A stretch of DNA of 18,584 nucleotides, taken from JBAZTO01 sp041661865 (GTDB taxonomy: Bacteria > Planctomycetota > Phycisphaerae > SM23-33). The position numbers and the translations under genes were made by a program. The stretch is from positions 1 to 18,584 of the forward strand of contig JBAZTO010000066.1 in the NCBI GenBank assembly GCA_041661865.1, given 5' to 3'. Position 1 is the first letter of the stretch; each line of letters opens with the position of its first letter. Shown here piece by piece: positions 14,499 through 18,584 of this stretch. The notes below the pieces were generated by a model. The model searched no databases and was not told the DNA's origin. It saw only the letters and a list, made by a program, of their open reading frames with translations.

Positions 14499-14935
14499 AC
14501 TCGACTCCTTGATTCGCCGCCGCAGCCCTCGCGCCGCGCCGCAGGGCGTATTATCGGCCAAGCCTGCGGGGATGCAATGATCTGATTCCCCGGCCCTGAC
14601 GGGCGCGTCGTGGAATCGGGTTTGCCTGAGTATCCGTAGGGCATGCAACTCGTTGCATGCAGGAGAGACTAATCCGTGATATTCCGCGTGCAACAAGTTG
14701 CAGTCGCTACCAACTATAATATAAGGGCTTGGAACGCGCCACCAAAAATGTCGCACACGTGCATGAAATGACTATTGCCGGCTCAGGTGCTTCCTGCTAG
14801 AATCCTGGCGGCGGTTGAGGACGCCACCCGGCCTGCGGAAAGGACGTAGTCCACCTCGATCCTTGTGCTACAACTATTAACCTTCTTTTCGTCCGCGATC
14901 GCAGGCCCCGGACACATGTGAAAGGAAGGTTCATT
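14499..14935. other. Intergenic region between divergent genes, with paired family-B palindromes
   Basis: 437 bp between glmM (minus) and the paralogue pair (plus). It contains the double palindromic repeat at 14636-14710 followed by an A+T-rich patch (ATAATATAAG near 14715-14725), which could supply -10 elements in either direction. I cannot fix promoters or find a small gene here. Confidence 0.6.
14636..14710. repeat. Palindromic repeat, family B, two copies in tandem inversion
   Basis: First palindrome GCATGCAACTCGTTGCATGC (14641-14660), second CGTGCAACAAGTTGCA (14687-14702). They are flanked by GTAGG at 14636 and CTAC at 14707, giving an inverted arrangement of two units. GTGATATTCCGCGTGCAACA here (from 14676) is identical to the copy starting at 18241. 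Confidence 0.8.
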
Positions 14936-16102
14936 ATGACCGCTCGCTCCTCCACCCTCCTGATCGCTGCTTTGGGCAATTGCTGCGCGCTGTCCATCGC
15001 TCTGATGTGCATGGCCGCATTTGCGACCTTGGCACTGGCCGGCGATGGCGAGGCGACCCCGCTGACCGTCAGACAGGACGGCGACCATCTCCAACTTGAA
15101 GGGATGCCCGCGCCGGCCGAGGACAAGGGCAATACGTACGCCCGCGGAATGGCCGCCATCCTCAGCAACCTCGGCCAGGACGTCAGCTACGACCGCATCA
15201 TGGGCCTGAGCGGCGTGGCGTTCATCCTGCAGGTCGACACCAGCGGCCCGACTATCGACGGCGGGCTAGACTGTGCGTGGTGGCCCAACGACGCCTGGGG
15301 CTTCACGCTGGGCCTACCCGTGCTCTCGAAGGCCGCTGGGTGGGACATCCGCCACGTACAGTGCAACAAGGAATCCTTCGCCGCCGACCCCGCCACCGAG
15401 TACGCGCGCACGCTCGCGCCCGTCGTCGCCGAATCGCTGAAGGCCAACAAACCGCTGCTGGCGGAGACGAATCACGGCTTCGTCGTAACGGGCACAGACG
15501 GCGGTACGCCGCCTCTGTTGGGCTATGGCACGCGGGGCAAGTCCACGCAATTCAGCCGGAACACCATGCGGCTGCGGGGCGGGTACCCGTGCAGCATGTA
15601 CGTCATCGGCAAGAAGGCCCCCGCCGCCAGTCCGAAGGAAATCGACCTGGCGTCGCTGCGGCACATCGTTGCCCTGTTCAATGAGCAGGCCCTGCCCGCC
15701 GACGCACCCAGGACGCGGCACTCCGGCAAGCAGGCGTGGGCGGACTGGCTCGCCCTGCTGAAGAAGGCGCTGGCCGAGGGCGACCACTCCAACTACTCGG
15801 CGTGGGATAACAACATGCTGATCCACCTGTGCTACAACCGCCGCTGCGCCGTGGCCTACCTTCGTGAAATGGCCGGCCGATACGACGGCGAAACCGCCAA
15901 GTATCTGACAGACGCCGCCGATCTCTACCAGCAGGGGCTGAAGGAGCTGATGGCTGGTGAAATGCCGCACCCCGGCCCGACAAAGGGCGGCCTGCCCGCC
16001 TACACCGCCATGGTCGAACGCGTGGCCTCACTGGAAGCCCAGGCTGTCGCGCACATCGAGAAGGCGCTGTGCGTGATGGATGGAAAGGAGCGCGTGAAAT
16101 GA
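14936..16102 (+). CDS. Secreted protein of unknown function, paralogue of the next gene (possible cysteine-less C39/BtrH-like fold)
   Basis: 388 residues. A signal peptide is clear: TARSS then a hydrophobic run (about 8-32) and ALA-GDG near 35, so it is exported. The core (about 65-260) reads MAAILSNLGQDVSYDRIMGLSGVAF, then CAWWPNDAWGFTLGLPVLSKAAGWDI (113-138), then AETNHGFVVTGTD and PPLLGYG. This order resembles papain-like C39/butirosin-BtrH N-terminal folds, but no cysteine stands at the start of the first helix where the nucleophile would be. The C-terminal part (about 260-385) is helical, with WADWLALLKKAL and CAVAYLREMAGRY. AAAGGAAGG precedes the ATG at 14936; an in-frame GTG at 14918 is less likely because it would overlap that site and lengthen the signal peptide. 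The stop overlaps the next start. I do not recognise a characterised homologue. Confidence 0.8.
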   Translation: MTARSSTLLIAALGNCCALSIALMCMAAFATLALAGDGEATPLTVRQDGDHLQLEGMPAPAEDKGNTYARGMAAILSNLGQDVSYDRIMGLSGVAFILQVDTSGPTIDGGLDCAWWPNDAWGFTLGLPVLSKAAGWDIRHVQCNKESFAADPATEYARTLAPVVAESLKANKPLLAETNHGFVVTGTDGGTPPLLGYGTRGKSTQFSRNTMRLRGGYPCSMYVIGKKAPAASPKEIDLASLRHIVALFNEQALPADAPRTRHSGKQAWADWLALLKKALAEGDHSNYSAWDNNMLIHLCYNRRCAVAYLREMAGRYDGETAKYLTDAADLYQQGLKELMAGEMPHPGPTKGGLPAYTAMVERVASLEAQAVAHIEKALCVMDGKERVK

Positions 16103-17352
16103 AACGTCTCCTTCCCAAGGTGCCCCATCTCGATCATTTCAAAAATGAAGCCAAGGCCCTCGCCAAAGCCCATCGCGACGGCGATGTGTCGGTCTGTGCG
16201 ACCTTGCGGCAACTCCGGCGATTTGAAAGCGCGGCTGACGAAGCGATCCTCGCGGCCCATGTGAAACTTACTGAAATGCAATTCGCCCTCGCTCAGGATT
16301 ATGGTTATCCGAGCTGGGCGGCCTTGCGGGCGATCATCCCCCCACAACTGCCTAAAGACTTCGCTCCCGACGCAAAACCCGGTGCGTTGCTCCTTTCGGA
16401 TGTGCCCGCAGGTGGGACCGGCCCGGATCGCGTGTCGGCCGCCCTAGCGATGCTGTTAGGACACACCGGCGCGATGGTCGACCACATTACCGTCGCAGGA
16501 GATCTGGGGCTTGCGTTTGTCCTCCAGGCAGACGCCTTGACCAAGCCCTACGGCGCAGATGTACCCAACCTCGACATGGGATGGTGGCCTCTCGCAGAAT
16601 GGGGATACGAACACCGCCTGCCGTTCCTCGGAAAGGCGCACGGAATCACGTTCGAGCACCTGCACTGCCCAGCCGACGATTGGAAAAATGGCCCGGACAA
16701 ATTCTTCCACAAAAACTGGCAAGCCCCCCTGCGTGCCTGTCTCGAAGCCGGACGACCCGCGGTAGGGATCGGGCGGGATATCAACCTGATCGTGGGCGTG
16801 GATTCTGGGGAGCCCCCCCTCCTGGGTCAGCTTGCGTGCGAGAAGGAAGTCAGGGTCCAGCGGATGGGCGAGTATCCCTATCAACTGCTCTTGCCCGTCG
16901 GGACACGGAAGCCCATGGACCGATTGGCGGTGGACCGCGAGGCCTTGCTCTACGCGATCCGTCTCGGGCGGGATGAGGAAGACCTGTCCCACCTGCCGGG
17001 CAAGAGTTCGGGACGCAAGAGCTGGCTGCTCTGGGCCGATCAACTCAAAGACGCTGAGCTGGCGGGCCACCATTACTACAGTGGAAACGTGGCCGGCCAC
17101 CTCCGACGCCACCGACAATGTGCGGCCGAGTATCTCAAGCGAATGTCCGAGCGCCGTCCGCGACCCGCAGCGGACCTTCTACAGCAGGCGGCCCAGGTGT
17201 ACGGCGAAGTGTTTGAACTCCTCCGCCAAATGAACACCGGGAAAGACGACTGGGACGCAAACCGCCTCCAGATCGTCGATCTGATCCAAGCGTGCATGCC
17301 CCTGGAAGCCAAAGCCCAGAACCTCATGGAACAGGCCGCCGGGATGATGTGA
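16099..17352 (+). CDS. Predicted cytoplasmic paralogue of the previous gene, with added N-terminal helical domain
   Basis: 417 residues, no signal peptide. The ATG at 16099 lies in an ATGA overlap with the previous stop, with AAGGAG upstream, so translation is coupled. Residues 1-80 (PHLDHFKNEAKALAKAHRDGD ending ALAQDYGYPSWAALRAII) match the short helical domain often found before ankyrin repeats or regulatory domains in planctomycetes and other bacteria. Residues 105-417 align by eye with the secreted neighbour along its length: DHITVAGDLGLAFVLQ, MGWWPLAEWGYEHRLPFLGKAHG (160-182), VGVDSGEPPLLGQ, GEYPYQLLLPVG, SGRKSWLLWADQL and HRQCAAEYLKRM. It also lacks a cysteine at the expected nucleophile position. 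Function unknown; a pair of sensor or binding proteins, one outside and one inside, is only a guess. Confidence 0.82.
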   Translation: MKRLLPKVPHLDHFKNEAKALAKAHRDGDVSVCATLRQLRRFESAADEAILAAHVKLTEMQFALAQDYGYPSWAALRAIIPPQLPKDFAPDAKPGALLLSDVPAGGTGPDRVSAALAMLLGHTGAMVDHITVAGDLGLAFVLQADALTKPYGADVPNLDMGWWPLAEWGYEHRLPFLGKAHGITFEHLHCPADDWKNGPDKFFHKNWQAPLRACLEAGRPAVGIGRDINLIVGVDSGEPPLLGQLACEKEVRVQRMGEYPYQLLLPVGTRKPMDRLAVDREALLYAIRLGRDEEDLSHLPGKSSGRKSWLLWADQLKDAELAGHHYYSGNVAGHLRRHRQCAAEYLKRMSERRPRPAADLLQQAAQVYGEVFELLRQMNTGKDDWDANRLQIVDLIQACMPLEAKAQNLMEQAAGMM

Positions 17353-17404
17353 TTGCTCTGGGTAGGGCAACAGAATCGCTCGCGCTCGCGTCCTCGCATA
17401 TTTG

Positions 17405-17434
17405 GGAGGTGGAGTTCCAACTCCACCTCCTTTT
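17405..17434 (+). terminator. Probable terminator of the paralogue pair
   Basis: GGAGGTGGAGTT (17405-17416) and AACTCCACCTCC (17419-17430) form a 12-bp inverted repeat around CC, followed by TTTT. It lies 52 bp after the stop of the second paralogue. It may equally be a member of a dispersed hairpin family, because a similar GGAGT/ACTCC hairpin follows at once. Confidence 0.5.
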
Positions 17435-17454
17435 CATTCATCATGGACATCTTC

Positions 17455-17553
17455 GCGGCGGAGTAGGAACTCCGCCGCGCGTCTGCTCGGCCGAATGCCA
17501 GGCTTCTGCCCTGCCTACAGGCGGGTGGCGTGGTCGCGGCGTGTGCGACCACG
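17455..17553. repeat. Two further strong hairpins
   Basis: GCGGCGGAGT-AGGA-ACTCCGCCGC (17455-17478, 10-bp stem) and CGTGGTCGC-GGCGTGT-GCGACCACG (17529-17553, 9-bp stem). Between them lies CCTGCCTACAGGCGGGTGG, a reverse-complement relative of the 1177-1194 palindrome. Confidence 0.7.
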
Positions 17554-17616
17554 ATTGAGCGTGCGATGGATGGATTCTTCCCCGGACATATTGAGGTCCG
17601 CAGGACCGCTTAGAAC

Positions 17617-17635
17617 TTAGCCGGGGCCGTGAGGC
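17617..17635 (-). repeat. Inverted partial copy of the family-A repeat
   Basis: TTAGCCGGGGCCGTGAGGC matches the reverse complement of family-A copy 2 (TTAGCCGGGGCCGTCAGGC) with one mismatch. Together with the copy at 17906-17999 it flanks about 270 bp in inverted orientation. Confidence 0.55.
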
Positions 17636-17795
17636 TTGCTGTTACCCACATCTTTTGGCCGATGTTCTGGGTAGGCTGGCCCCATCCGATGACCGGGCAT
17701 GGATGCTTGGTTGGGGGGTCGGCGTTCTTATCGGGGATGTGGTCATGGAAGATACACCCGCGGCGACGGACCGGGAAGAATGGGCTGCCACGCCG

Positions 17796-17876
17796 GGTGC
17801 CACCCCCAAGCGTTGTTTGCTTGGGGGTGCTCTTCACACTCATTCTTCACCCCCAAGAATACTTGGGGGTGGCACC
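17796..17876. repeat. Twin-hairpin repeat related to the core of the 141-bp element
   Basis: Outer 15-bp perfect inverted repeat GGTGCCACCCCCAAG (17796-17810) / CTTGGGGGTGGCACC (17862-17876). Inside are hairpins CACCCCCAAGC-GTTGTTT-GCTTGGGGGTG (17801-17829) and CACCCCCAAG-AATA-CTTGGGGGTG (17848-17871). CAAGCGTTGTTTGCTTG is identical to 11435-11451 in the 141-bp element, loop included. Confidence 0.85.
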
Positions 17877-17905
17877 AAATCACTTGGCCGTGCCACCGGC
17901 CGAAA

Positions 17906-17999
17906 GAAATTTCTGCCGGCCCGTCGGGCCTTGTGTACCTGGGGGATAGCCTCCGGGGCCTGACGGCCCCGGCTAAATCCTTCTCGGCCCTTCAGGCCT
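17906..17999 (+). repeat. GC-rich hairpin repeat, family A, copy 2
   Basis: Same orientation and about 90% identical to 130-221. The central hairpin CCGGGGCC-TGAC-GGCCCCGG is intact. The third hairpin has decayed on both arms (GGCCCTTCAGGCC instead of GGCCCGTCGGGCC). Confidence 0.85.
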
Positions 18000-18203
18000 G
18001 TCAAAGTCCTGGCCTCTTCCCGTATCGCGCGGCGTAGCCCCGGCTCGTGGTCTGCGCAAAAGTCGCGACACGAAAAATCAGGGCCGCACGCCATGCTTTG
18101 CGCGCAATAGACGGGCGCTTGCCCTCGCACGCAATGAAACCGCGGAATAATTCCCGCTTTTTCCTCCGGCCAAGGTCAGCCATATTGGCGCACAAATGTT
18201 GAT

Positions 18204-18219
18204 TGTTCCACGTGGAACA
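18204..18219. promoter_or_regulatory. parS centromere-like site (ParB binding)
   Basis: TGTTCCACGTGGAACA, a perfect 16-bp palindrome. It matches the bacterial chromosomal parS consensus (TGTTNCACGTGNAACA) at every fixed position and equals a form used in pseudomonads. It sits in a gene-free, relatively A+T-rich stretch. ParB would load here for chromosome segregation. No parA or parB gene is in the window. Confidence 0.82.
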
Positions 18220-18240
18220 TTTTGAGAACGATTCCCGGCA

Positions 18241-18275
18241 GTGATATTCCGCGTGCAACAAGTTGCACGCCCTAC
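18241..18275. repeat. Palindromic repeat, family B, copy 4
   Basis: Contains GCGTGCAACAAGTTGCACGC (18251-18270). 18247-18275 is the exact reverse complement of 4294-4322. It begins 21 bp after the parS palindrome. Confidence 0.85.
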
Positions 18276-18313
18276 ACCTGCCCGGCCTGGCAATTCCGCA
18301 GTTCGCGCCCGCC

Positions 18314-18469
18314 TTACAGGTCCGGTTCTTCCAGGGGTTGGGGGCAGTGGATCTTTCGGCCGCAGGAGCGGCAGAGGCTGCCGTTCCAGATTTCCTCCAG
18401 CATGTCCAGGACCGAGTCGATCATGTCGGTCTGGTCGGTCCAGATGCCCGCCTCGAAGTTGCGGCGGTT
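18314..18469 (-). pseudogene. C-terminal remnant of a probable phospholipase D-like protein
   Basis: About 51 residues beginning NRRNFEAGIWTD and ending CPQPLEEPDL, with IWNGSLCRSCGRKIHCPQP. The RRNFEAG...TD..M followed by a W-x-G-x-x-C-x-x-C segment resembles the tail of PLD-domain proteins of the kind found in many bacteria; this is from memory of the family. The frame is closed by a TGA at 18559-18557, and upstream codons from about 18470 do not resemble the family. The N-terminal part with the HKD motifs is therefore missing, probably replaced by the transposase fragment next to it. Confidence 0.45.
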
Positions 18470-18584
18470 TGGAAGGAACCATTTGGTCCCGAAGGTGGTG
18501 CGTGTGGAGAAGCCTGACGAAGCCGACCAGATTCGCCAGCTCAAGAAGCAGATTCGTCAGCTCCAGGAGGCCCTGGGCAAGACG
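18462..18584 (+). mobile_element. Fragment of an IS3-type transposase OrfA, running off the window
   Basis: The plus frame reads RRFGRNHLVPKVVRVEKPDE, then ADQIRQLKKQIRQLQEALGKT at the window edge. The basic GRNHLxxKVVRVEKPDE linker followed by a Q/L/I heptad coiled coil is typical of the region after the helix-turn-helix in IS3-family OrfA proteins. The N-terminal helix-turn-helix is not upstream; the sequence left of about 18462 reads as the phospholipase-like remnant on the other strand. So this is a truncated copy or a deletion junction. Confidence 0.5.

Larger units (their letters stand above)
17353..18313. other. Gene-free 960-bp region rich in hairpin repeats, with a parS-like site
   Basis: No reading frame here looks like a protein. 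The content is a terminator-like hairpin (17405-17434), hairpins at 17455-17478 and 17529-17553, an inverted partial family-A repeat (17617-17635), a twin-hairpin element (17796-17876), a family-A repeat (17906-17999), the parS palindrome (18204-18219) and a family-B palindrome (18241-18275). The segment 18000-18200 shows nothing beyond a weak hairpin near 18142-18157. Confidence 0.7.

Noticed and set aside
14499..14756. N-terminal extension of the GlmM-like protein
   Set aside because: It runs through the family-B palindromic repeats and has no similarity to the family; the ATG at 14498 is well placed.
17610..17963. Overlapping small frames on both strands (for example 17629-17949 and 17610-17843)
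   Set aside because: They span hairpin repeats, lack good ribosome-binding sites, and have no recognisable domain; composition is that of repeat DNA.
17405..18275. CRISPR array
   Set aside because: The repeats differ in sequence and spacing and are palindromic units of several families; there are no regular direct repeats with uniform spacers and no cas genes.

Overview
The window is GC-rich with dense, housekeeping-type gene content and looks chromosomal. The most likely source is an anaerobic or facultative member of the Planctomycetota (Phycisphaerae-like). This rests on the long-insert LspA, an archaeal-type phosphoglucosamine mutase, the half-degenerate DksA/TraR protein, the MetF/MetV/FeS-flavoprotein cluster, and intergenic spaces full of GC-rich hairpin repeats. 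It is an inference; there is no rRNA or marker phylogeny here.

Layout. Positions 238-4042 (minus strand) hold a three-gene operon for a Wood-Ljungdahl-style methylene-tetrahydrofolate reductase: a GltD-like flavoprotein with ferredoxin and FlpD-like parts, then metV, then metF. Divergently, 4377-5492 encodes an NAD-type isocitrate dehydrogenase. Positions 5675-8441 form a two-gene unit, a class V aminotransferase followed by serA, which suggests serine synthesis from 3-phosphoglycerate. Serine feeds one-carbon units into folate, so this fits functionally with the metFV operon. A strong intrinsic terminator follows serA. Next come a secreted protein of unknown role (8722-9723) and tRNA-Leu(UAA) (9769-9854).

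The minus-strand block from 11380 to 9891 encodes a 152-residue protein translationally coupled to rlmN. A 141-bp element with perfect 20-bp terminal inverted repeats separates it from the dksA-like/lspA operon (12882-11525). Positions 14498-13128 encode a GlmM-type phosphohexomutase. Positions 14936-17352 hold two overlapping plus-strand genes for divergent paralogues, one secreted and one predicted cytoplasmic with an added N-terminal helical domain. I do not know their function, and they are the best candidate here for something undescribed.

The last 1.2 kb has no intact gene. It carries several hairpin repeat families, a perfect consensus parS centromere palindrome (18204-18219), and at the very edge the C-terminal remnant of a probable phospholipase-D-like gene abutting an IS3-type transposase fragment. 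At least four dispersed repeat families recur within this one window. The ParB-binding site suggests the region may lie in the origin-proximal part of the chromosome.
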